A DNA stretch of 56,957 nucleotides from JAUILA01 sp964563925. GTDB taxonomy: Bacteria; Bacteroidota; Bacteroidia; Cytophagales; Cyclobacteriaceae. Position 1 is the first letter of the stretch. Each line of letters opens with the position of its first letter. Of the stretch, positions 1-7,771 are shown piece after piece. The position numbers and the translations under genes were made by a program. The notes beneath the pieces are model-generated. The model worked only from the letters and a program-made list of their open reading frames with translations, did not search any database and was not told where the DNA came from. Location of the stretch: positions 1-56,957 of the forward strand of contig CAZLZD010000027.1 of assembly GCA_964563925.1 (NCBI GenBank). The letters run 5' to 3'.

Positions 1-1
1 G

Positions 2-406
2 ATCCAGGACACAGTCCTTAAAGCCCTCACCTACCGTGATAAGTTCAAAAAGAACACAAATCTTAAGGGATGGCTTTATACCATCATGCGGAACACCTTT
101 ATTAATAACTACAGGAAAGCGCAGCGGGCCCGCACGACCCATGATGATACAAAGGAATTGTACTACCTGAATGTGGAAGACACGCACACCTTCACTTCAC
201 CGGACAGCACCTATGAGTACAAAGACATAATGAAGTGTGTGAATGCGATTAAGGAAGATTTGCTCATACCTTTCAAAATGCATGTCGAAGGGTATAAGTA
301 CCATGAAATAGCCGATCACCTTGAGATTCCTATCGGTACGGTGAAAAACCGGATTTTCCACGCACGAAAAGAAATTCAGAAAAAATTAGTAGCTTACCGG
401 GGTTGA
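2..406 (+). CDS. ECF RNA polymerase sigma factor (5'-truncated)
   Basis: The reading frame is open from base 2, so the gene begins outside the window. An apparent ATG at 86 is internal: the residues before it (DTVLKALTYRDKF, then LKGWLYTIMRN) are the end of sigma region 2. The C-terminal half (EGYKYHEIADHLEIPIGTVKNRI) is a region 4 helix-turn-helix that would bind the -35 element. Only 9 bp separate its stop from crtI, so it heads, or lies inside, the carotenoid operon and is a good candidate for its transcriptional activator. ECF-controlled carotenoid genes are known in other bacteria; control here is inferred. A cognate anti-sigma or light sensor, if any, would lie to the left. Confidence 0.9.
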   Translation: MQDTVLKALTYRDKFKKNTNLKGWLYTIMRNTFINNYRKAQRARTTHDDTKELYYLNVEDTHTFTSPDSTYEYKDIMKCVNAIKEDLLIPFKMHVEGYKYHEIADHLEIPIGTVKNRIFHARKEIQKKLVAYRG

Positions 407-415
407 GGAGCAAGC

Positions 416-1894
416 ATGAATAAACAGGTTTCGGTAATAGGAGCTGGATTTGCCGGATTGTCTGCGGCAACCACTCTGGCCGACGCAGGGTACTCAGTAA
501 CCATCTATGAAAAAAACTCATCGCCCGGAGGCCGGGCCAGAAAGTTTGACGTAGATGGTTTTTCGTTTGATATGGGTCCCAGCTGGTACTGGATGCCTGA
601 TGTATTTGAACGATACTTTAACCGGTTCGGTAAACAGGTAAGTGATTATTACACGCTGCAGCGTCTGGACCCTTCCTATAAAGTCATATTCGGAGCCCGG
701 GATGTCTGGGATATCCCGGCCGGCATGGATGAATTATTTGAGCTCTTCGACAAAATAGAGCCCGGCAGCAGCGAAAAGCTGAAAAAATTTCTTGAGGAAG
801 CTGCCTACAAGTACGATGTGGGTATCAACAGCCTGGTATATAAGCCCGGCCTCTCATTGGCCGAACTCGCGGACAGCCGGCTCATTCGCGGGGTATTCCG
901 TCTTCAGGTATTTAACTCAATTTCAGACCATATCAGGAAATATTTCCGGGATCCCCGGCTTATCCAGCTGCTGGAATTCCCCGTCTTGTTTCTTGGTGCG
1001 ATGCCCAGCGAAACACCTGCGTTGTACAGTCTGATGAATTATGCCGATATGGCATTAGGAACATGGTACCCGTCAGGGGGCATGCACAAAATAGTCGAAG
1101 GCATGGTATCGCTCGCACTTGAAAAAGGAGTTGAAATCCGCTATGACGCGGAAGTTACCTCCTTTGACATGGAAGGAGGAAGAATCCGGTCACTCAAATT
1201 TGCCGACCGCAGTGAAGTACCTGCAGATATAGTGGTGGCCGGGGCCGATTACCACCACGTAGACCAGCACCTGTTGCCCGAGGCATACAGGAGATATTCT
1301 CCAAGGTATTGGGATACACGTAAAATGGCACCTTCTTCCCTGATCTATTACCTGGGAATAGGAGAAAAGATCCCTAACCTGGAACATCATAACCTTTTCT
1401 TTGACAGTGACTTTTCCCGTCATGCACATGAAATATACAAAGAACCGTCCTGGCCGTCGCAACCATTGTTCTATGTTTGCTGTTCTTCAAAGACAGATGC
1501 GGAGGCAGCTCCTGAAGGGATGGAGAATGTGTTCATATTGATCCCGGTGGCACCCGGCCTCGTGGATACGGAGGAAACCAGGAAAAAATATTTTGAACAG
1601 ATTATGGACAGACTCGAGCAGCATACCGGTATGAATTTGCGTGAAAAAATTGTTTTCAAGCGAAGCTATGCCCACCAGGATTTTATTGACGATTACCACG
1701 CATTCAAGGGGAATGCATACGGCCTCGCCAATACGCTCCTGCAAACTGCTCATTTGAAGCCGTCAATGATAAACAAAAAAGTAAGTAATCTGTATTATAC
1801 GGGACAATTGACCGTGCCGGGGCCCGGGGTGCCTCCTTCACTGATATCCGGACAGGTAGTGGCCGGTGAAATCGAAAAGAATACGCATGCATGA
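416..1894 (+). CDS. crtI: Phytoene desaturase CrtI
   Basis: This 492-residue protein is a CrtI-type FAD-dependent phytoene desaturase that converts colourless phytoene to lycopene or a partly desaturated intermediate at the membrane. An N-terminal dinucleotide-binding motif (GAGFAGLSAA, about residues 9-18) is followed by the GGRARKF segment typical of the family. The C-terminus carries the CrtI signature (TGQLTVPGPGVPPSLISGQ, about residues 462-480). Length is normal for the family. It overlaps crtB by 4 bp (ATGA), so the two are probably translationally coupled. The number of desaturation steps, or a different C30/C40 substrate, cannot be read from sequence. Partnership with crtB, idi and crtZ favours C40 carotenoids. 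Confidence 0.95.
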   Translation: MNKQVSVIGAGFAGLSAATTLADAGYSVTIYEKNSSPGGRARKFDVDGFSFDMGPSWYWMPDVFERYFNRFGKQVSDYYTLQRLDPSYKVIFGARDVWDIPAGMDELFELFDKIEPGSSEKLKKFLEEAAYKYDVGINSLVYKPGLSLAELADSRLIRGVFRLQVFNSISDHIRKYFRDPRLIQLLEFPVLFLGAMPSETPALYSLMNYADMALGTWYPSGGMHKIVEGMVSLALEKGVEIRYDAEVTSFDMEGGRIRSLKFADRSEVPADIVVAGADYHHVDQHLLPEAYRRYSPRYWDTRKMAPSSLIYYLGIGEKIPNLEHHNLFFDSDFSRHAHEIYKEPSWPSQPLFYVCCSSKTDAEAAPEGMENVFILIPVAPGLVDTEETRKKYFEQIMDRLEQHTGMNLREKIVFKRSYAHQDFIDDYHAFKGNAYGLANTLLQTAHLKPSMINKKVSNLYYTGQLTVPGPGVPPSLISGQVVAGEIEKNTHA

Positions 1895-2727
1895 AAGAAT
1901 TGTTTGACAAAGTATCCATGAAATGCAGCCGGTTAACCACCCGGTCGTACAGCACTTCCTTTTCCCTGGGGATCCGGTGCCTGCACAAAGACCTGCGAGA
2001 TCCCATCTGTGCGATATATGGCTTTGTCCGCTTTGCGGATGAAATAGTCGATACGTTTCATGACTATGACAAAAAAATGCTTCTGGAACGGTTCAGGAAC
2101 GATACCTATCGGGCCATTGAGGAAGGCATAAGCCTGAATCCTATTCTCAACAGCTTTCAGCATACCGTCCGCTCCTACAACGTGGACCGGGAACTTATTG
2201 ACCAGTTCCTCTACAGCATGGAGATGGACCTGACCGAAACGGAGTATGACCAGGAAAAATACGAAACCTACATATTCGGTTCGGCCGAAGTGGTGGGTCT
2301 TATGTGCTTAAAAGTATTTCTGAATGGAGACCAGGAAAAATATGAAGAACTGAAGCCCTATGCCATGAAGCTGGGTTCAGCCTTTCAGAAGATCAACTTT
2401 CTCCGGGACCTGCGTGCCGACTACCTGGGGATGGGGCGGACTTACTTTCCTGAGCTGGAAATTCAGGAATTTGATGAGAATAACAAACAGTTGATTGAAG
2501 CCGATATCGAGGAAGATTTCAGAATGGGCTATGAAGGCATAAAGAAGCTGCCTAAGAAAGCCCGGTTTGGTGTGTATCTTGCCTATGTGTATTACTATTC
2601 CCTGTTCGATAAAATAAAGAAGACACCTCCCACCCGGGTGATGAGCAGACGCATACGTATCCGTAACCGATATAAATTCTCCCTGCTTTTTTATTCCTAT
2701 TTCAGACACCGATTAAACATCATGTAG
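1891..2727 (+). CDS. crtB: Phytoene synthase CrtB
   Basis: This 278-residue squalene/phytoene synthase family protein would condense two geranylgeranyl diphosphates to phytoene, the committed step of C40 carotenoid synthesis. Two Asp-rich metal/diphosphate sites are visible: DEIVD at residues 50-54 and the second site around residues 168-178 (INFLRDLRAD). The stretch after it (GRTYFP) is also typical. It starts inside the last codons of crtI (4-bp overlap) and is followed after 1 bp by idi, so supply of isoprenoid precursor and its use are co-transcribed. Dehydrosqualene or squalene synthase is a formal alternative, but the neighbours make phytoene synthase much more likely. Confidence 0.93.
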   Translation: MKELFDKVSMKCSRLTTRSYSTSFSLGIRCLHKDLRDPICAIYGFVRFADEIVDTFHDYDKKMLLERFRNDTYRAIEEGISLNPILNSFQHTVRSYNVDRELIDQFLYSMEMDLTETEYDQEKYETYIFGSAEVVGLMCLKVFLNGDQEKYEELKPYAMKLGSAFQKINFLRDLRADYLGMGRTYFPELEIQEFDENNKQLIEADIEEDFRMGYEGIKKLPKKARFGVYLAYVYYYSLFDKIKKTPPTRVMSRRIRIRNRYKFSLLFYSYFRHRLNIM

Positions 2728-2728
2728 T

Positions 2729-3229
2729 ATGGAGCAAGTGATCCTTGTGGACGAAAAAGATACCAATGTAGGGGTAATGGAGAAACTTGAGGCCCACAAA
2801 AAGGGTGTTCTTCACCGCGCTTTTTCCATCGTGCTTTTTGATTCTTCAGGTAATATCCTGTTGCAGCAACGGGCTCATGGAAAATATCACAGTGCGGGTT
2901 TGTGGACGAACACCTGTTGCAGCCACCCACGACCGGATGAAGACCTTCAGGCTGCCACTTCACGCCGGCTAAGAGAGGAAATGGGCATTCAGACAGCGCT
3001 TTATTTCCGGTATAAATTTATTTACAAGGCACAGCTTGGAGACCTCATCGAACACGAATACGATCACGTCTATACCGGGGTTTTTAATGGCACGCCTGAA
3101 GTTAACCCTGAAGAGGTGGCTGACTGGAAATTTATCTCCCGAAATGAGCTGCTCAAAGACATTAATCTGAGTCCCAGGCGATACAGTGCGTGGTTTCAGA
3201 TGATTATTCATCAGCTTCCCTCCTTTTAA
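2729..3229 (+). CDS. idi: Isopentenyl-diphosphate delta-isomerase, type I
   Basis: A 166-residue Nudix-fold type I isomerase interconverting isopentenyl and dimethylallyl diphosphate. The active-site segment NTCCSHPRPDE (about residues 60-70) carries the catalytic Cys. The modified Nudix box (RRLREEMGI) follows at about residue 80, and the later acidic motif EHEYDHV is the third family signature. Its place directly after crtB shows that it feeds precursor balance for carotenoid synthesis. The start ATG lies 1 bp after the crtB stop. The length is slightly short of E. coli Idi (182), as is common in Bacteroidota. Confidence 0.95.
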   Translation: MEQVILVDEKDTNVGVMEKLEAHKKGVLHRAFSIVLFDSSGNILLQQRAHGKYHSAGLWTNTCCSHPRPDEDLQAATSRRLREEMGIQTALYFRYKFIYKAQLGDLIEHEYDHVYTGVFNGTPEVNPEEVADWKFISRNELLKDINLSPRRYSAWFQMIIHQLPSF

Positions 3230-3291
3230 GTCTTACCAGGCCGAACAAGTAGCTCTTCATGGTGTTTTAACAGCATAACAAATACCATAAC

Positions 3292-3462
3292 ATGTTTTCA
3301 TTATTCTCCGGTAACCCGGAAAAAAAACTTCGTAAAAAACGTAAGAAATTGTTGGAAGAGGCAATGAACATCCAGCGCTCGGGTGACCTGAAGCTGTATG
3401 CTGCCAAAATGAAAGAGATCGACGACATAGATAACCAGCTAAAAGACGTATCGTCAAAATGA
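3292..3462 (+). CDS. Small basic DUF6435-like protein
   Basis: A 56-codon gene begins MFSLFSGNPEKKLRKKRKKL and ends in a second helical, acidic half (MKEIDDIDNQLKD). It sits between idi (62 bp gap) and the photolyase, whose ATG it overlaps by 4 bp, which argues for a real translated gene. The layout, with an MF-x-x-F start, a Lys/Arg helix, EEAMNIQRSGD and a second helix, recalls the DUF6435/Lacal_2735-type small proteins found in several Gram-negative phyla; this is from memory, not a search. It looks like a helical hairpin without a membrane span. Function is unknown. Co-expression with pigment and photorepair genes is the only clue. Confidence 0.7.
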   Translation: MFSLFSGNPEKKLRKKRKKLLEEAMNIQRSGDLKLYAAKMKEIDDIDNQLKDVSSK

Positions 3463-4763
3463 GCGCCGGCAAAATAAGCGTGTTCTGGTTCCGTCGTGAT
3501 TTGCGCTGGGACGATAACGCAGGACTTTATCACGCATTACAGGGAGATTACCCGGTATTGCCCTTGTTTATTTTTGATAAGAATATTCTGGATGACCTGG
3601 AGGATAAAAGAGATGCCCGGGTAGCGTTTATCCGTGATACACTTGACGGCATGAACGAAAAACTGGCTTCCAGGGGGAGCTCGATCCTTTTCAAGTACGA
3701 CACGCCGGAAAACGCCTTCAGGGAAATTCTTGCCGCGTACGATATCCGTCGGGTCTTCACCAACCGGGACTATGAACCCTATGCCCTGGAACGGGATGAG
3801 ACCATTCGTCAGCTGTTGGCTGAACGCGACATTTCATTTCATACTTACAAGGATCAGGTGCTTTTTGAGCAGGATGAAATTGTGAAGGATGACGGGGACC
3901 CCTACGTGGTATTTACTCCGTACAGTCGCAAGTGGCGTGCTGCTTTATCCGATGACCAGCTTGAATCATATACATCAGGTTTGCAATTCGACAATTTCGC
4001 CAAGGCGGACCAAAAGGCGCCCCCGAAACTTGAAGAAATGGGTTTTGAAACGACCGGGACAGAAATACCCTCTCCCAACGTCACGGATAAAACCCTGGAT
4101 GAATACGCAGATAAAAGGGATTATCCGGCTGAGGATGCGACGTCAAGGCTCGGGATTCACCTGAGGTTCGGAACCGTCAGCATTCGCAAAACAGCCCGTG
4201 AGGCCAAAGATAAAAGTGATACTTTTCTTAACGAACTCATCTGGCGTGAGTTCTACCAGCAAATCCTCTGGCACTTTCCGAAAGTGGTGGATACCAATTT
4301 TCATGAGAAGTATAACGCACTTGAATGGCGTAACGACGAATCCGATTTCAAAAGGTGGTGCGAGGGCAAAACCGGTTATCCCATTGTGGACGCCGGGATG
4401 CGGCAGCTCAACAAAACCGGCTATATGCATAATCGTGTCAGGATGATTGTGGCCAGTTTTCTTACCAAACACCTGCTTATCGACTGGCGCTGGGGGGAAG
4501 CTTATTTTGCCAAAAAACTGCTGGATTACGAACTTGCCTCCAATAACGGGGGCTGGCAATGGGCTGCAGGCACGGGAACCGATGCCCAGCCATACTTCAG
4601 AATATTCAATCCTTACACCCAGACGGATAAATTTGACCCTGATCGTGAATATGTGAATGAGTGGGTTCCGGAGGTGGATACGGATGACTATCCGGAGCCG
4701 ATTGTAGACCATAAGAAAGCACGGGAACGTGCACTTGACACGTATAAAAGCGCGGTCGGATGA
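3459..4763 (+). CDS. phr: Cryptochrome/deoxyribodipyrimidine photolyase
   Basis: A 434-residue class I-type photolyase/cryptochrome. The N-terminal antenna domain begins FWFRRDLRWDDNAGLYHAL, and the C-terminal FAD domain contains ASNNGGWQWAAGTGTDAQPY (about residues 355-374), the strongest family signature. It would use blue/UV-A light and reduced FAD to repair cyclobutane pyrimidine dimers. It is embedded in the carotenoid operon, overlapping the small upstream gene and the downstream SDR gene by 4 bp each, so photorepair and photoprotective pigment are likely induced together. A cryptochrome-like sensory role cannot be excluded, but operon context and conserved FAD-site residues favour repair. 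Confidence 0.93.
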   Translation: MSAGKISVFWFRRDLRWDDNAGLYHALQGDYPVLPLFIFDKNILDDLEDKRDARVAFIRDTLDGMNEKLASRGSSILFKYDTPENAFREILAAYDIRRVFTNRDYEPYALERDETIRQLLAERDISFHTYKDQVLFEQDEIVKDDGDPYVVFTPYSRKWRAALSDDQLESYTSGLQFDNFAKADQKAPPKLEEMGFETTGTEIPSPNVTDKTLDEYADKRDYPAEDATSRLGIHLRFGTVSIRKTAREAKDKSDTFLNELIWREFYQQILWHFPKVVDTNFHEKYNALEWRNDESDFKRWCEGKTGYPIVDAGMRQLNKTGYMHNRVRMIVASFLTKHLLIDWRWGEAYFAKKLLDYELASNNGGWQWAAGTGTDAQPYFRIFNPYTQTDKFDPDREYVNEWVPEVDTDDYPEPIVDHKKARERALDTYKSAVG

Positions 4764-6217
4764 AGGTGTTGCTGACCGGCTCAACGGGGTATATCGGGCG
4801 CCGTCTGTTACCTGTACTGGTAAGCCACGGCCACCAGGTGGTTTGCCTTGTTCGTGACCGGCGACGATTTGACTGGGATGACTTCGACGAAGAATTCCTG
4901 GAGAATGTAGAGGTGATTGAAGCAGATCTTGAAAAGAAAGAAACCCTGGAAAGCCTCCCGTCCGACATCGAAGCCGCTTATTATCTCGTTCACTCACTAA
5001 GCAGCGGATACAGCGGATTTTCCAGCATAGAAAAACTCACCGCTGAAAATTTTGCGGAATGGATCAGCCGGACTTCGGCCAGGCAGATCATCTACGTTGG
5101 GGGTATCACAAACGATCAGGACCTTTCAGAGCACCTTCAATCCAGAAAGGACGTGGAAGAAGTCCTTGCCGGGTCGGAGATCCCGCTGACCGTCCTCCGG
5201 GCAGCGATCATCATTGGGTCAGGCAGTGCCTCGTTCGAGATCATCCGGGACCTGGTGGAAAAGCTACCGGTAATGATTGCACCCAAGTGGTTGAAAAGCA
5301 AATGCCAGCCCATTGCGGTCCGGAATATGATCCAGTACCTGGTCAATGTACTTGACAATAAGGAAACCTTCAACAGGGTCTATGATATCGGAGGTCCGGA
5401 TGTGCTTACCTACAAGGATATGCTCCTGCAATATGCCGCCAAACGAAACCTGAAACGCACTATACTGTCTGTGCCGGTTCTTTCGCCAAAATTATCCTCA
5501 CTCTGGTTATATTTTGTCACCACGACTTCGTATCCGCTGGCACGAAACCTGGTAGACAGCATGAAGCATGATGTAGTGGTCAGACGCACGGGAATTGATG
5601 ACCTGATAAAGATCAGGAAGTACTCGTACCGGGAAGCGCTGGATATGGCTTTCAGTAAAATCAGTCAGAAAAATATTATTTCAAGCTGGAAGGACGCCAT
5701 TTCAAACCGGTCCATGAAGCACAACTTTCTTGACTTTATCGATGTGCCAAAATATGGTTGTTTGAGGGATAAACGTATGGCAACTTTTCCCTCGGAACGG
5801 ACTGCCCAGGTCCGGGAGAATATCTGGCAGATCGGCGGATTCCGGGGGTGGTACTTCGGAAACTGGATGTGGAAAATACGCGGTTTTCTGGATAAAGCGG
5901 TTGGGGGCGTGGGTCTTCGCCGCGGACGACGCAGTCCCACCGACCTTAAAGCAGGGGATTCCCTGGATTTCTGGCGGGTTATTCTCGCCGATGAACAAAA
6001 AAACCGTTTACTGTTATACGCCGAAATGAAACTTCCCGGGGAGGCATGGCTGGAATTCAGGATCCAGAAAGGAACCGACGAAAATGCGCTGATCCAGACT
6101 GCCACCTTCAGGCCACTCGGGCTCTGGGGACGGATATACTGGTACATGCTGCTTCCCTTTCATGCACTGCTGTTTCCCAGGATGGTTCGCGCCATCGTTA
6201 ACCATTCTTCCCAATGA
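4760..6217 (+). CDS. NAD(P)-binding SDR-type protein with C-terminal DUF2867-like domain
   Basis: This 485-residue protein starts with a Rossmann dinucleotide-binding motif (GSTGYIGRRL, residues 6-15) and has an atypical, NmrA-like SDR half to about residue 300. The C-terminal part (about 320-485) resembles DUF2867, a domain often fused to such SDRs, and ends in a hydrophobic stretch (WYMLLPFHALLFPRMV) that could touch the membrane. It overlaps both the photolyase and the next SRPBCC gene by 4 bp. The substrate is unknown. A redox step on a lipophilic compound is plausible given the carotenoid genes on both sides, but that is inference. Confidence 0.8.
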   Translation: MKVLLTGSTGYIGRRLLPVLVSHGHQVVCLVRDRRRFDWDDFDEEFLENVEVIEADLEKKETLESLPSDIEAAYYLVHSLSSGYSGFSSIEKLTAENFAEWISRTSARQIIYVGGITNDQDLSEHLQSRKDVEEVLAGSEIPLTVLRAAIIIGSGSASFEIIRDLVEKLPVMIAPKWLKSKCQPIAVRNMIQYLVNVLDNKETFNRVYDIGGPDVLTYKDMLLQYAAKRNLKRTILSVPVLSPKLSSLWLYFVTTTSYPLARNLVDSMKHDVVVRRTGIDDLIKIRKYSYREALDMAFSKISQKNIISSWKDAISNRSMKHNFLDFIDVPKYGCLRDKRMATFPSERTAQVRENIWQIGGFRGWYFGNWMWKIRGFLDKAVGGVGLRRGRRSPTDLKAGDSLDFWRVILADEQKNRLLLYAEMKLPGEAWLEFRIQKGTDENALIQTATFRPLGLWGRIYWYMLLPFHALLFPRMVRAIVNHSSQ

Positions 6218-6675
6218 AGGTATACCGGTTACACCGGCAACAGGTACTGCCACTTACCCTGGAGGAATGCTGGGAGTTCTTCTCCAGCCCCCGAAACCTG
6301 AGCCAGATTACGCCCGGTTATATGAACTTCAGGATCGTCCATATTTCCGGCCCGTCAGAAGCGATGTTTCCCGGCCAGATCATTCGTTACAAAGTGAACA
6401 TTTTCAGGGGAATTCCTGTTGACTGGACAACAGAGATTACGCAGGTGGTCCCCCATACCATGTTTATTGATGAACAACGGACAGGCCCCTATGCGCTCTG
6501 GCACCATGCTCATCACTTCCGGGAGACGGAATCCGGCGTGGAAATGACCGACGAAGTACATTACGCGTTGCCTTTTGGTCTGCTCGGTCGCATGGCACAC
6601 GGGCTGTTGGTGAAAAAACAGCTAAAGACTATCTTTGATTACAGAAAGTACGTACTGGCGCAACGCTTCAGGTAA
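6214..6675 (+). CDS. SRPBCC-fold lipid-binding-like protein
   Basis: A 153-residue protein with the START/SRPBCC (polyketide cyclase-like) pattern: an N-terminal strand plus the helix EECWEFFSSPRNLSQITP, a central beta sheet (WTTEITQV, FIDEQRTGPYALW) and a long C-terminal helix. Such folds bind hydrophobic ligands in a cavity. No signal peptide is seen, so it should act in the cytoplasm or on the inner membrane face. It overlaps the SDR gene by 4 bp and precedes crtZ by 17 bp. A role in handling or modifying a carotenoid-related lipid is possible but unproven. Confidence 0.8.
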   Translation: MKVYRLHRQQVLPLTLEECWEFFSSPRNLSQITPGYMNFRIVHISGPSEAMFPGQIIRYKVNIFRGIPVDWTTEITQVVPHTMFIDEQRTGPYALWHHAHHFRETESGVEMTDEVHYALPFGLLGRMAHGLLVKKQLKTIFDYRKYVLAQRFR

Positions 6676-6692
6676 TACACCTTATACAGAGA

Positions 6693-7163
6693 ATGGATAT
6701 TTTAGAAATTGTCGCATGTATTGGAATCGTCATTTTCACTTTCCTGTTCATGGAAGGAGTGGCATGGTTTACCCATAAATACATAATGCACGGATTCCTG
6801 TGGACCTGGCACCGGTCCCATCATAAAAAGCATCCGCACACCCTTGAGCGAAATGATCTTTTTGCCCTGGTTTTCAGTATACCCAGCATTGCTTTACTGG
6901 TTTACTTCATAGAAAATTTCAATCCGTATATGATCTCGATCGGCGCAGGTATTTTATGCTACGGGATATTTTATATGGTGTTTCATGATATCATCGTACA
7001 CCAGCGAATCAGATGGAGACCGAAAAAGCGCAGTAAATACCTTAAACGGATGATCAATGCCCACTACGTCCATCATGAAAAACATACCAAGGAAGACTGT
7101 GAGGCATTTGGATTTCTGTATGCCCCGAAGAAATATGAGCCTGCAAAGAAACAGGAAGCATAA
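6693..7163 (+). CDS. crtZ: Beta-carotene 3-hydroxylase CrtZ (fatty acid hydroxylase superfamily)
   Basis: A 156-residue multispanning protein carrying the di-iron histidine motifs of CrtZ-type hydroxylases: HKYIMH, HRSHHKKH, HDIIVHQ and HYVHHEKH. It would add 3-hydroxyl groups to beta-ionone rings, giving zeaxanthin. It is the last plus-strand gene of the pigment operon. Its presence implies cyclised carotenoids, yet no lycopene cyclase gene is found between sigma factor and crtZ. The cyclase must lie left of the window, elsewhere in the genome, or be replaced. Family assignment is firm; exact substrate is inferred. Confidence 0.92.
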   Translation: MDILEIVACIGIVIFTFLFMEGVAWFTHKYIMHGFLWTWHRSHHKKHPHTLERNDLFALVFSIPSIALLVYFIENFNPYMISIGAGILCYGIFYMVFHDIIVHQRIRWRPKKRSKYLKRMINAHYVHHEKHTKEDCEAFGFLYAPKKYEPAKKQEA

Positions 7164-7178
7164 GGGCCGTTTACTCCC

Positions 7179-7694
7179 TTACCAGCTATAGGTATCGACC
7201 AGGATACGGTACCCCTCTTCGGTATACTTCCAGACCAGGATGAAAGTGACCACGCTGGTCTGGGTTTTATCCCCGCGACTGGTTGTTAGCGTTGACCTTC
7301 CCAGTTCATAGACAAGTGCCTGCTCCTCAGCCTCCAGCGGAAATCCCTCGACCCGCCAGGAAGGTGGTTTCTGGTCCAGGGCCTGAAAATACTCATTCTC
7401 ATAGATGTCCGCCTCGTCTGGCGACACTTCAATTACTTCAAGCTCCCAGGAAACCGGATTGGTCGTACGTGCCCAGTACGCATCAATAGCCTTCCTGCCT
7501 GAAACAGGTTCCTGTCCGGGAGCAAGCATGACAGCATCGTCGAGATAGAAGTTTGAGACTGCTTTCATGTCCCCCTGCTCAAAAGCTTCTTCCATTGCCT
7601 CATTAAGGCGTTTTATTTCCTGGAAAACCGGGGAATCCTGGGCGGATAAGCTGAATGATACGATAAGTGAAAGGAATGTGAATACTATTCTCAT
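7179..7694 (-). CDS. Secreted SnoaL/NTF2-like (DUF4440-type) protein
   Basis: A 171-residue protein with a signal peptide (MRIVFTFLSLIVSFSLSAQ) followed by an NTF2-like cone fold: a long first helix (IKRLNEAMEEAFEQGDM), then FYLDDAVMLAPGQEPVSG with a following helix DAYWART, typical of DUF4440/SnoaL proteins. It is exported, probably to the periplasm. It is convergent with crtZ (15 bp gap) and divergent from fabH. These folds serve as small-molecule binding or cyclase-like proteins, and no catalytic assignment is possible here. Confidence 0.8.
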   Translation of the reverse strand: MRIVFTFLSLIVSFSLSAQDSPVFQEIKRLNEAMEEAFEQGDMKAVSNFYLDDAVMLAPGQEPVSGRKAIDAYWARTTNPVSWELEVIEVSPDEADIYENEYFQALDQKPPSWRVEGFPLEAEEQALVYELGRSTLTTSRGDKTQTSVVTFILVWKYTEEGYRILVDTYSW

Positions 7695-7771
7695 ACTAAA
7701 AATTTACTCACTTTTACCCTGCCTAACTAATGTTTGTTTAATTTATTATCTTTAGCCGCAAATCGAATATT

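Noticed and set aside
4143..4997. A 284-codon open frame opposite the photolyase and SDR start
   Set aside because: It spans two firmly identified plus-strand genes and shows no domain.
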